Source of the DNA: Desulfallas sp. Bu1-1
Lineage (GTDB): Bacteria > Bacillota > Desulfotomaculia > Desulfotomaculales > Desulfallaceae
Length of the DNA: 64,000 nt
Reading direction: 5' to 3'
NCBI RefSeq assembly: GCF_015594625.1
Contig: NZ_JADNRQ010000008.1
Coordinates: 59,320-123,319 of the forward strand
Shown here: positions 1 to 7,288 of the stretch, piece by piece
How positions within the stretch are numbered: the first letter of the stretch is position 1
Layout: the number at the start of each line of letters is the position of its first letter
Translations under genes and position numbers: made by a program
Notes under the pieces: model-generated
What the model was told of the DNA's origin: nothing
The model's database searches: none
The model's input: the letters and a program-made list of their open reading frames with translations, nothing else

Positions 1-1092
1 CAGATCGCCCATCACGCCGTTTTTGCCAAACACCCGGTAATGCAGTTCATAACCCGTGTCACCAAACCTCTCCACCGCTTGCTGTCGTGCCCAGTCAATA
101 ACTTTGTCGATGTGCTGAATGGTATAAGGGTCGCGGATACCGGCAATACCGATGTATCTTTCGCCCACTTTGCCGGCCCCCTCAATCTTGACCCTTAATT
201 CACCCGCCGGCACGAATTTCGGCCCGGTAATGCGGCAGGTTTTTTCGTCATATTGTTCGTACTTGCAGTTGCTCATGTCCAGCATGCCGCCGGCCACATA
301 CTCGTAAAAGGGATTCGACCTTTCATACATGGCATGCCCGGCCACGGAGGCCACGGTGCAGCGCTGTTCGGGATGCATGGCGGTTACCTTGACGTCTTCT
401 TCGGTAATAGTTCCGATGATGGTTTCTTTGCCCCCATAAGGTTCACAGCAGAAAGACGCGCACTCCATCACTTTGCCCAGGTAATAACATAAAGCTTCGG
501 GGAAACCTGCCCGCAGCGCGGGGGCGGCAAATATCGCGCAGTCGCTGGAGCGCCCGCCGATAATTACATCGGCGCCCATGTCCAAAAGTTTAATATAAGG
601 ATGAACACCGGCCACGGCCACCACCCGGTCGGTTTTTTCGATATCCTCCACCCTCAGATCCGGCCTGCCGTCCAGTCCCTGGATCACTTTTCCACTGTTT
701 ATCTTTTGCAGCAGGTAGTCCTTGTTGAGCTCCGAGTAAAAGTAGCCCAGTTTAAACGGTGGGATTTGGTGTTTGGCCGCCAGTTCCCTGACGATTTCCA
801 CGTACATGTCCACCCGGCTATTGGTGCCCGTATCGCCGGCGGAACCGATGATCATTGGCACCCCCAGCTTGCGCGCCTCCACCAGCATTAACTCCAGGTC
901 ATGCTTTTGCCACTCCCGCGGGCTGGCGCAGATATCGGCGCCCAGGGGAACCGGACCGATGTCATCGCTGCCCGAGTCCGCCAGGATAAAGTCCGGCTTT
1001 TGGGCCACGCCACGGTAAAAACTGCCGGTTTTAATCGGTGCAAAGCCCAGGTGCCCGTTTGGACATAGAAAAGTTAGAGATTTAGAGCTCAT
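1..1092 (-). CDS. AtuA-like (DUF1446) family protein, partial at window edge
   Basis: The reading frame is open for 364 codons from an ATG at 1092 to base 1, so the C-terminus lies outside the window. A strong ribosome site (GGAAGGGA) precedes the ATG. The protein has a repeating alpha/beta pattern with GSAGDTGTNSRVD near residue 90 and GADVIIGGRSSDCAIFAAPA near residue 165, which resemble the glycine-rich and GR.xD motifs I associate with the AtuA/DUF1446 family. Members of that family occur in acyclic terpene or acid catabolism, but the exact reaction is poorly known. It is the last visible gene of a leftward group with a permease and a C26-type peptidase and has its own palindromic operator at 1117-1132. 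The family call is fairly secure; the substrate is not. Confidence 0.68.
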   Translation of the reverse strand, partial: MSSKSLTFLCPNGHLGFAPIKTGSFYRGVAQKPDFILADSGSDDIGPVPLGADICASPREWQKHDLELMLVEARKLGVPMIIGSAGDTGTNSRVDMYVEIVRELAAKHQIPPFKLGYFYSELNKDYLLQKINSGKVIQGLDGRPDLRVEDIEKTDRVVAVAGVHPYIKLLDMGADVIIGGRSSDCAIFAAPALRAGFPEALCYYLGKVMECASFCCEPYGGKETIIGTITEEDVKVTAMHPEQRCTVASVAGHAMYERSNPFYEYVAGGMLDMSNCKYEQYDEKTCRITGPKFVPAGELRVKIEGAGKVGERYIGIAGIRDPYTIQHIDKVIDWARQQAVERFGDTGYELHYRVFGKNGVMGDL

Positions 1093-1116
1093 ACATTGTC
1101 CCTTCCTTCATGGTAA

Positions 1117-1132
1117 TTATAACATGTTATAA
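1117..1132. promoter_or_regulatory. Palindromic operator, probable GntR-family site
   Basis: A perfect 16-bp palindrome, TTATAACATGTTATAA, lies 25 bases before the AtuA-like start codon. The identical 16-mer occurs at 3753-3768, between the divergent peptidase gene and the GntR regulator gene. Identity of two sites in front of two transcription units flanking one regulator strongly suggests that this regulator binds both. Binding itself is inferred. Confidence 0.72.
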
Positions 1133-1177
1133 CCTCTTTATTGACACTTCGGCATTTATTTTTTTATTCCTGCTTTC

Positions 1178-1447
1178 TCATTCACTTTGATCACTATTTT
1201 TTAAAGTAAGTTCATGATTGCCGCAGGTGTAAAAATTAATCAAACCACAGAGCACACCCACGGCGGCAATTTTAATCCCATATCCCAGGAATTTTTGAGC
1301 GTTCAGGGCCAGTTTAGCCCCCGCCGGCTCACCGACAATAAATCCGATGACAAAAATAAACGCCGCCACGGCTCCAATACAGATCGCTATGATCATAAAA
1401 ATGCCGAACAGGTTGTTTAACAGCTTTTCCAATTGTGTTCTCATCAT
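1178..1447 (-). CDS. Small two-TM membrane protein
   Basis: This 89-aa protein starts at an ATG preceded by GGTGAGG. Two hydrophobic stretches (about residues 12-36 and 48-70) are separated by a short loop with GEPAGAK, and the C-terminus is short and polar. It lies 19 bases after the DctM-like permease gene, on the same strand. I do not recognise the family. From its position it could be a reduced small-subunit partner for the permease, since TRAP systems normally need a DctQ-type four-TM subunit and none is visible here. That role is a guess. Confidence 0.6.
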   Translation of the reverse strand: MMRTQLEKLLNNLFGIFMIIAICIGAVAAFIFVIGFIVGEPAGAKLALNAQKFLGYGIKIAAVGVLCGLINFYTCGNHELTLKNSDQSE

Positions 1448-1466
1448 CAACACCTCACCAAGGGAA

Positions 1467-2831
1467 TTATCTAAATATAGGCAAGATCCCCGTTAACAAC
1501 AGCAAGGTCACAATGAAATGGCTGAATATCCATACATAGGCAAGTTTTGCGGTCTCCCAGAATTTCGATTTGGCAATGCCCATCGCGGTGTACATGGCCA
1601 GGGCCAGCGGCGGCGTCATTCCTTCCATTACACCGGTAAGTGCCGGGAGAACCACCGCAACTAAAAACGGGTCAATGCCAACCGCCGCTCCAGTGGAGAT
1701 AATGGCACCTCCGAGGATGGCCACCTGGGAGGAACCGGGCAAAATCATCCCCAGGAAGGCGGTAAATGCCACAACCATTAAAGCCCACCCGAATTTGCCC
1801 AGGCCGAAGGCGAGAAACCAGCTCTTGATTACCTCATCCATTTGCACTTCCTTGAACACAAGGGCGATGGCATAGGCCAGGTAAATGGTGGCGGATACCG
1901 GCACCACACCTTTCAGGCTGTCCCGGAACATGGTAAAAATGCCGGAAAGATTGAAACCGCCGGGAATGAAATTTCTTCCGATAATGATGACATACACGGT
2001 GCAAAGTCCCACAGTAAAAAGCAGTACCGAACCTGAAAACGCCTTGGCCCCTTCTTCGCCGAAGCGGGCAATCAACGTATTTTTAAACACTGAGTCAATC
2101 ACGATCGGTCCAAGGATTAACACCGGAATCAACAGCGCTTTCCAACCCTGCTTGAGGGAATCAAGCAATTTCGGGCGTTCTTCTTTTGGGATGGGTTTAA
2201 CTTTGTAGTATTTGCAAAAGCCGATCAGGGTCAACCAGCGCTGGACTATGAGCCAGCCGAACACAGCGTAAAGGCCGAGCCAAAAGGTGGATAACGAGTA
2301 CTGATCGGGGTAAAGGGCGCTTAATATAGCGAAACAAACCAGGTTCAAACCGGGCCCCACCTGGTTGCCCATCATACTGGCCGACATCTCCACCGTCGCA
2401 GCCAGGGGGCGGGGGAAACCGCTTTTAATCATGGCCGGAATGGTAAAAACGCCCGTAGCGGCCACGTTTCCCGGGCCGGTTCCGGTCATGGTGGCCAGGG
2501 CCGAACTGCCAAACAGGGAAACATATCCGGCACCGCCGGGCAGACCGCCCACGGCGGCTAAAATTACATTGATCAATTTATCAACAACCCTGGTTTGCCC
2601 CAAAATATAAGCAAACACCAAAAAACCCACAATGATGTAAAAAAGGCCGCTTGTGGACGGGGCTAACAGTTTGGACCAAAAGAGGTCATAACGACCGGTC
2701 ATCACAATGGTAAAAGCGAAGGCAATGGCCATAGCCTCGTAAATGGGTCGTTTAAATGCGATAAAGATCACCGCGATTACGAGCAGCAGTTCAATCAACC
2801 AGAAAACTTCCAGCGGAAACGGCCCAATCAT
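1467..2831 (-). CDS. TRAP-type DctM-like large permease
   Basis: A highly hydrophobic 454-aa integral membrane protein with about 12 predicted TM segments. Residues near 95-160 (GTGPGNVAATGVFTIPAM, then MMGNQVGPG) and near 375-425 (PGSSQVAILGGAI, GVMEGMTPPLALAMY) resemble the two inverted repeats of TRAP-transporter DctM subunits, especially those of the fused TAXI type. The predicted role is secondary uptake of an organic acid. The ATG at 2831 overlaps the TGA of the upstream peptidase gene (ATGA), indicating translational coupling; an earlier in-frame ATG at 2846 is less likely. No solute-binding protein is seen in the window. GntP- or CitMHS-like transporters are the main alternatives. Confidence 0.65.
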   Translation of the reverse strand: MIGPFPLEVFWLIELLLVIAVIFIAFKRPIYEAMAIAFAFTIVMTGRYDLFWSKLLAPSTSGLFYIIVGFLVFAYILGQTRVVDKLINVILAAVGGLPGGAGYVSLFGSSALATMTGTGPGNVAATGVFTIPAMIKSGFPRPLAATVEMSASMMGNQVGPGLNLVCFAILSALYPDQYSLSTFWLGLYAVFGWLIVQRWLTLIGFCKYYKVKPIPKEERPKLLDSLKQGWKALLIPVLILGPIVIDSVFKNTLIARFGEEGAKAFSGSVLLFTVGLCTVYVIIIGRNFIPGGFNLSGIFTMFRDSLKGVVPVSATIYLAYAIALVFKEVQMDEVIKSWFLAFGLGKFGWALMVVAFTAFLGMILPGSSQVAILGGAIISTGAAVGIDPFLVAVVLPALTGVMEGMTPPLALAMYTAMGIAKSKFWETAKLAYVWIFSHFIVTLLLLTGILPIFR

Positions 2832-3565
2832 TTGGACTCCTCCCATATGTATCCCTCCTTAAAATATTTATTTGTTTCCTTATATCTTTTTCCGGCCGCA
2901 ATCAAACCATCGAACAGTTTACCCCAAACGGGGTCCGGCAGCACTTCCGGGTGGAACTGAACACCAATCACGAAATCGTGCCGGCTACTTGCGATACCCT
3001 CAATAATACCGTCGTTGGCACGGGCAATAACCTCGAAACCCGGGGGCGGTTCTTTTACCGCCTGGCGGTGGAAACTGTTGACCCGGGCCTCGCTTTGACC
3101 CGTCAGGCCCGCCAGCGCGCCGCCGGGTACAAACTTTACCTCGTGCACGGTTTCCGACGGGGGTTTGTTTCCCTGCTGGTGCTGAACATTGCCCCTACCC
3201 GGCATGAGGTGAATGTCATCCAGGTACATGGACCCGCCGCAAACAGTATTCAACACCTGTAAACCGCGGCAGATTCCCAATAGAGGCATGTTCCGTTCCA
3301 GCGCGCCCAGGATGTAATCACTTTCATTAGCAAACCGGAGCGGGTTTTGCGCGGATAAATCTTTTGGATTACCGCCTTGCAATACATTACGCCTGACACT
3401 GAGTACTTCTCCGCTCACAATCAGCGCGTCCACGCTCGCCAGGGCATCTTCCCGGGTTGCCTTATTTTTCGCCACGGGTAAAAGCAAAGGCACCCCCCCG
3501 GCCTTTTCCACCGCTTCCAGGCACCCCCTGATGGTATAAATCAAAGACCACCCGGGTACAAGCAT
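2828..3565 (-). CDS. Peptidase C26 / gamma-glutamyl hydrolase-like amidotransferase
   Basis: The 245-aa protein carries the class-I glutamine amidotransferase nucleophile elbow GICRGLQVLN (Cys near residue 99) and the downstream catalytic HPE in GVQFHPEVLPDP (near residue 205). These fit the PuuD/C26 group, which hydrolyses gamma-glutamyl amide bonds. A GGGAGG ribosome site precedes the ATG. The N-terminus is shorter than usual and lacks the family's opening P-x-I-G-I-T strand, so substrate specificity may be atypical. It is first in the leftward operon, coupled to the permease, which hints that the imported compound is or becomes a gamma-glutamyl conjugate. That inference is weak. Confidence 0.78.
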   Translation of the reverse strand: MLVPGWSLIYTIRGCLEAVEKAGGVPLLLPVAKNKATREDALASVDALIVSGEVLSVRRNVLQGGNPKDLSAQNPLRFANESDYILGALERNMPLLGICRGLQVLNTVCGGSMYLDDIHLMPGRGNVQHQQGNKPPSETVHEVKFVPGGALAGLTGQSEARVNSFHRQAVKEPPPGFEVIARANDGIIEGIASSRHDFVIGVQFHPEVLPDPVWGKLFDGLIAAGKRYKETNKYFKEGYIWEESK

Positions 3566-3752
3566 ATTTTCCTCCCAACCGGTTGTTATACCAACTTTAA
3601 TAAGCTTACCGCCGATTTTCCACCCCTCCTTTCCCTCGACTGGCGTTTATTAACCAGCCCAATTTGGTTTTTCACTGTTTTAACAAGCAAAACCACCAAC
3701 AATTCCTTTCAATACCACCACCTTACATACTACCGTTTAGTTGGATACATGC

Positions 3753-3768
3753 TTATAACATGTTATAA
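3753..3768. promoter_or_regulatory. Second copy of the palindromic operator
   Basis: TTATAACATGTTATAA again, identical to 1117-1132, in the 418-base region between the divergent peptidase and GntR genes. A degenerate related sequence centred on AACATGTT is at 3910-3917, about 70 bases before the GntR start. The rest of 3566-3983 is AT-rich with no credible ORF. Confidence 0.72.
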
Positions 3769-3983
3769 TAAGGTTAATTCGCTAATATATTTTATTCTCC
3801 TGCTTATTTTCGAAAAATTTTTTATAAAAAATCACTGAATAATTTAACTTCCTATAAAACAAATAAAAAACAATATATTTTGTTTTCCCCATGTTGTTAA
3901 AAAATAATGAACATGTTATATTCTTGATATAAATACCTCAATAAAACTGGTTATAATTGTGTGCAGAAAAAAGGAGAACAAAA

Positions 3984-4745
3984 ATGCTTGTACACGAAAA
4001 ATCCGTGCCCCTTTATCTACAGCTCAAAGATATGATCAAACAGGAAATTAAAAAAGGGGTTTTAAAGCCAAATGACCGGCTGCCCTCGGAAAAAGAACTG
4101 TGCAACATCTATAAAGTCAGCCGTATCACCGTGAGGCAGGCGCTGGCGGAACTGGTCAATGAAGGGCTTATTTACCGGAGTCACGGCAAAGGTACTTTTG
4201 TGGCCAGTCCCGGGGTGGACCAGGAACTAATCACCGTCACCCCTTTCGAGGAAACCCTGCGCAGGAAAGGAATCAAGCCTTCAACGAAGTGCCTGTCATG
4301 CACCACTATCCCCGCGGACTTCAATCTCGCCACACTGCTGGCAATACCCCTGGAAACGGCTATTGTCCATATCCGCCTGCTGGGTCTTGGCGATGACGAG
4401 CCGCTGGTTATTTACAATTCCTATTTTCCAGAATCAATTGGCAAAGAAATGATGGAGCTGGTCCATGAAAAGATCCAAAAAGGTCATTCGTTTTCCACTT
4501 ATGACTTGTATAAGGATATCCCGACCGTAAATCCTTCCATGCTGACCCAGTCCTTTGAAGCAATCGTGGCAGATAAAAGCATGGCCAAAATGTTGAACAT
4601 CAAGCCCGGTCATCCTTTGTTACGGGTCACCACCGTTGTTTATACCGCGGACGGGCGCCCCACCGAATACAGAATTGCGGCTTATCGAGGGGAAAAATAC
4701 CGTTTCCATATTACCCGACCTGCGTACCATTTCAATAATAAATAA
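3984..4745 (+). CDS. GntR-family regulator with UTRA domain
   Basis: The ATG at 3984 follows AAGGAG and gives 253 aa; an upstream TTG in the same frame has no ribosome site. Residues 5-75 form a GntR winged helix (LPSEKELCNIYKVSRITVRQ, then GLIYRSHGKGTFV). Residues 90-245 match the UTRA effector domain of the HutC subfamily (TPFEETLRRKGI, then a conserved beta core ending in YRGEKYRFHI). Such proteins usually repress their neighbours until a small molecule binds UTRA. The flanking identical palindromes suggest it controls the divergent peptidase-permease group and the AtuA-like gene, and possibly itself. The effector is unknown. Confidence 0.9.
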   Translation: MLVHEKSVPLYLQLKDMIKQEIKKGVLKPNDRLPSEKELCNIYKVSRITVRQALAELVNEGLIYRSHGKGTFVASPGVDQELITVTPFEETLRRKGIKPSTKCLSCTTIPADFNLATLLAIPLETAIVHIRLLGLGDDEPLVIYNSYFPESIGKEMMELVHEKIQKGHSFSTYDLYKDIPTVNPSMLTQSFEAIVADKSMAKMLNIKPGHPLLRVTTVVYTADGRPTEYRIAAYRGEKYRFHITRPAYHFNNK

Positions 4746-4905
4746 ACAGGTTACAAGTGATAATCACCGGCAACTACCGCAGCCTATAATCGACATCTAT
4801 CTTTACGTGAGTCCCTTTTTGAAATAAAAAAGCGCATAGCACATTATAAATGGCGTATCAACTGGCTATGACCCGCGATAGCATCACATATTAAGAATAT
4901 TTTAG

Positions 4906-4934
4906 TTAACATATTAACTTTTTTATGCTATAAT
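4906..4934 (+). promoter_or_regulatory. SigA-type promoter
   Basis: TTAACA at 4906-4911, a 17-base spacer and a perfect TATAAT at 4929-4934. Transcription would start near 4941, giving about 130-150 bases of leader before the AhpD-like gene. Confidence 0.7.
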
Positions 4935-4961
4935 AGCCGTAACGAATATAAAGAAATAGTG

Positions 4962-4995
4962 CTCGAAACCTCGGGGTAGCCGGTTTAAGCTCGAG
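4962..4995 (+). promoter_or_regulatory. Structured 5' leader element, class unknown
   Basis: CTCGA/TCGAG and AACC/GGTT can pair to form a stem with an internal asymmetric bulge and an 11-base loop containing GGGGTAGCC, inside the leader of the AhpD-like gene. I could not match it to a riboswitch class I know; the GGTAGCC stretch is reminiscent of c-di-GMP-I but the rest of that consensus is absent. Confidence 0.35.
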
Positions 4996-5091
4996 TAAGA
5001 TAATTTAATCAATTACCGGCACGCGCTTGACAACTGTTTGTGCGGAAAATTTCTAAGAAAGGAAGTGGACCAGTTGGAAAAAGGAGAACAG

Positions 5092-5406
5092 ATGCTGGCG
5101 CAAATTGAACAAGGGAAAAAGTTCCTGCAGGGAGCCATGCCTGCGGTGATGGAAAAATTCAATGATCTTCATGACGCGGTATTTCAGGACGGTGCTCTCT
5201 CCACCAAGGAAAAGAGGTTCATTGGCCTGGGTATGGCCCTGGCTTTGAAATGCGACTTTTGCATTGCAGTGCACCTGAAAGCGCTGAAAGCCCTGGGCGC
5301 CAGCCTGGAGGAAGTGCTTGAAGTGTGCAGTGTGGCTATGATGATGCATGGAGGGCCGGGCATGGCTTACAGCACTCTGGTCGTTAAATTGTGGGACGAA
5401 ATTTAA
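5092..5406 (+). CDS. AhpD-like / carboxymuconolactone decarboxylase family protein
   Basis: With the ATG at 5092 (AAGGAG five bases upstream) the product is 104 aa, the usual size of single-domain CMD proteins; TTG starts at 5074 or 5038 would add 6 or 18 residues. The helical domain carries CDFCIAVHLKAL (residues near 58-69), the CxxC...H redox motif of AhpD-type proteins. These typically act as thiol-disulfide peroxidase partners or small-molecule decarboxylases. It is 18 bases before a zinc-ribbon/winged-helix gene, presumably in one operon. Confidence 0.8.
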   Translation: MLAQIEQGKKFLQGAMPAVMEKFNDLHDAVFQDGALSTKEKRFIGLGMALALKCDFCIAVHLKALKALGASLEEVLEVCSVAMMMHGGPGMAYSTLVVKLWDEI

Positions 5407-5424
5407 GAGGGGGGCGAGCCAAAA

Positions 5425-5793
5425 ATGATCTGCGCCAAATGCGGGGATAAAATTCCAGCGGGTGAAGAGATGCATCTACATGGTCAAACTTTATGTGAAG
5501 ATTGTTTCATTATCGCCGTGCAGCCGCCAAAAACCTGCGACGTAGCGGCGGTGCACAGCGCCGTCACCCACAGGAAATTGGCCGGCCAAACCGGCACGGA
5601 GGGTTTAACGGAGCTGCAGAAAAAAATTTACAATTTTGTGAAAGAAAAGGGCAAAGTTACACGACCGGAAATTGCCAGGCATTTTGATTTGAAAGATTGG
5701 GAACTGGAAAGAAATTTTTCTGTGTTGCGACACTGTGAGCTTCTTAAAGGAACTAAAGAGGGTAATACCATTTATATCACCATCATGAATTAA
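5425..5793 (+). CDS. Zinc-ribbon plus winged-helix protein
   Basis: A 122-aa protein following AGAGGGGGG. The N-terminus (CAKCGD, then CEDC at about residue 27) is a treble-clef or zinc-ribbon knuckle. The C-terminal half (about residues 58-122: LTELQKKIYNFVKEKGKV through NTIYITIMN) reads as a winged helix with a DNA-recognition helix in RPEIARHFDLKDWELERN. The combination suggests a metal- or redox-sensing transcription factor or a DNA-binding adaptor. Its neighbour is a CxxC redox protein, so redox sensing is plausible but unproved. Confidence 0.7.
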   Translation: MICAKCGDKIPAGEEMHLHGQTLCEDCFIIAVQPPKTCDVAAVHSAVTHRKLAGQTGTEGLTELQKKIYNFVKEKGKVTRPEIARHFDLKDWELERNFSVLRHCELLKGTKEGNTIYITIMN

Positions 5794-5857
5794 ATTAAAA
5801 CACCGGTCCAAGGTCTGACAAATATATTTCATCAATGGATCAACACCCCAAATATTA

Positions 5858-6262
5858 TTAATCACGCCACTGTTTTACAAATTCCTCGGCCTGGTTCACT
5901 GTTTTCACCAAACCCTCCACCTGGGCTTCGGCCAGCGCGTCCAGCACGCGGCGGACCCGCGGTGAAGGTTTGATGCCCAGCAGGCGGCAGACATCGTTTC
6001 CGTCCAACAGCCCGGGAGGGTGAAGATAATTACTCCCTTCAGCGGTATATTTGCCCAGGATATCCAGGATAAATTTCCTGTAAGCCGAGGCATCGTCAAC
6101 AAACCCGGAGGCAAGGCGGGTTGCCGTGATATCCGCCAGAGAGAGCAGCAGCACACCCGGGGTTTCCCGGCCGGCTCTTTTAAAGAAGCGGTGCAGCGCT
6201 CTGATGGTAGGCGGCGCCGTCTTGAACAGGAAAAGCGGCGCACGCAGTGACAGGCAGGCGCT
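5858..6262 (-). pseudogene. C-terminal remnant of a CCA-adding / HD nucleotidyltransferase
   Basis: The open frame (134 codons, no ATG near its start, preceded by an in-frame TAG at 6263-6265) reads FLFKTAPPTIRALHRFFKRA, then LLLSLADITATRLASG and a tail RLLGIKPSPRVRRVLDALAEAQ. That is the C-terminal arm and tail typical of bacterial CCA-adding/poly(A) polymerase-like enzymes of about 450 aa. The nucleotidyltransferase head is absent. A second frame starting with ATG at 6287 runs into the same region, so a frameshift near 6240 is likely. I read it as a decayed gene. Confidence 0.6.
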
Positions 6263-6517
6263 CTACCACAACCCCTTCCGTTGCCATACCCGGTTTTTAC
6301 AAAAAGCTATCTTTATCATTTATATTGTAAGCGAAATTTATAATTACCGAACTAGGCCGGGACAGTATTTATGTAATCTAAAAAAGAGCACAGGGGAGGT
6401 TTACTTTTTCCTGATTAACCCTTTCCATTTCAATATCCAAGATTAATACCTGCTACATACCTCCTTTTGTTCAAATAATTATCCATCCCGGTGTATTCCC
6501 TTGTTGCGTTATTATTT

Positions 6518-6667
6518 CTATTTTTCGGATATAATTCCCTTGAATAATCCCATTGCCTCGATCAAAACCAAATCCAGGGGAGTTACGCCCGACTCAATTT
6601 GTTGCCGCACCAGCGCAAGAACCTTTTCCTCTTCAGCTTGGATAATGAAGGTTCCTTGAGTTCGCTT
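6518..6667 (-). pseudogene. Fragment resembling a corrinoid-protein N-terminal helix domain
   Basis: A 49-codon frame with no start codon reads EEEKVLALVRQQIESGVTPL followed by DLVLIEAMGLFKG and a stop. It resembles the four-helix cap of B12-binding methyltransferase corrinoid proteins (a pattern like DEEKALELVREAL..GVDPLEII..GL). Everything else of such a protein is missing. The rest of 6263-6694 shows no credible gene. Confidence 0.3.
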
Positions 6668-6694
6668 TCACAGGATTTACTGAAACGCTCCACC

Positions 6695-6716
6695 AAAAAA
6701 ATGCCCCTTACGGGGC
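6695..6716 (-). terminator. Rho-independent terminator of ymaF-like gene
   Basis: On the minus strand GCCCC-GTAA-GGGGC is followed by A and seven Ts. The TAA stop codon of the YmaF-like gene lies in the loop, so the hairpin begins inside the coding sequence. Confidence 0.85.
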
Positions 6717-7061
6717 GACTATTGTTATATCATCCGGAGCCGGGGCGGTTATTCCGGAGAAGCGGTGGGTGTGTGGTACTTTTCCATTCACGGTTGTCAC
6801 ACCTTGATACCTGTGGACATGAACCCCGGGGAACACGGGTATGGCGGGCCCGGTCACAGTGGCATACTTGTGCGTGTGCCCGTCATAGAAAGTAGTGGTT
6901 CCGGCCATCCGGTGAACATGTCCGGGCCCGGAACCGATGGTCGGGCCCGTGACTCCGCCCATTCTATGCAAATGCCGGACATTCACCGAGGTTATGTTTC
7001 GGTAAACGTGGACATGTGACGTTCGCCGCGGCGCCAAGGCGGACAATAAACCAAAACCCAA
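6708..7061 (-). CDS. ymaF: YmaF-family histidine-repeat protein
   Basis: The preferred start is a TTG at 7061, eight bases after AAGGAGG, giving 117 aa; an ATG at 7085 lies within the ribosome site. The protein consists of repeated strands of the form HVHxxxGxT: SHVHVYRNITS, RHLHRMGGVTG, GHVHRMAGTTTFYDGHTHK, VHVHRYQGVTT and HTHRFSGITA. This is the hallmark of the YmaF family, small proteins of unknown function in spore-forming Firmicutes. The regularly spaced His-x-His pairs suggest a metal-binding beta structure. No signal peptide is evident. It has its own terminator and stands alone. Confidence 0.8.
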   Translation of the reverse strand: MGFGLLSALAPRRTSHVHVYRNITSVNVRHLHRMGGVTGPTIGSGPGHVHRMAGTTTFYDGHTHKYATVTGPAIPVFPGVHVHRYQGVTTVNGKVPHTHRFSGITAPAPDDITIVAP

Positions 7062-7288
7062 AACAACCCCCTCCTTGCCTCGCATTTTTTTTATAATATG
7101 CAAAACCCGTGGCAAATGTTACCAATGAGGAGTCGAACTCTTTTCCAAGGAGCGGCATGATCAATTTTCCGCAAATGTTTTGAGGTTTTGGTTGGAAAAT
7201 AAAAAGGTTGTCAAAGAGGTAATCTATATATATTCTTTATTACATAGCTTATCTATATGAAAAATATTGGTAAACAGGGATGATCTAA

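Noticed and set aside
4962..4995. c-di-GMP-I or preQ1 riboswitch in the AhpD leader
   Set aside because: The hairpin is there but the GCAAAG/GAAA tetraloop-receptor pattern of c-di-GMP-I and the preQ1 pseudoknot core are not; left as an unassigned structured leader.
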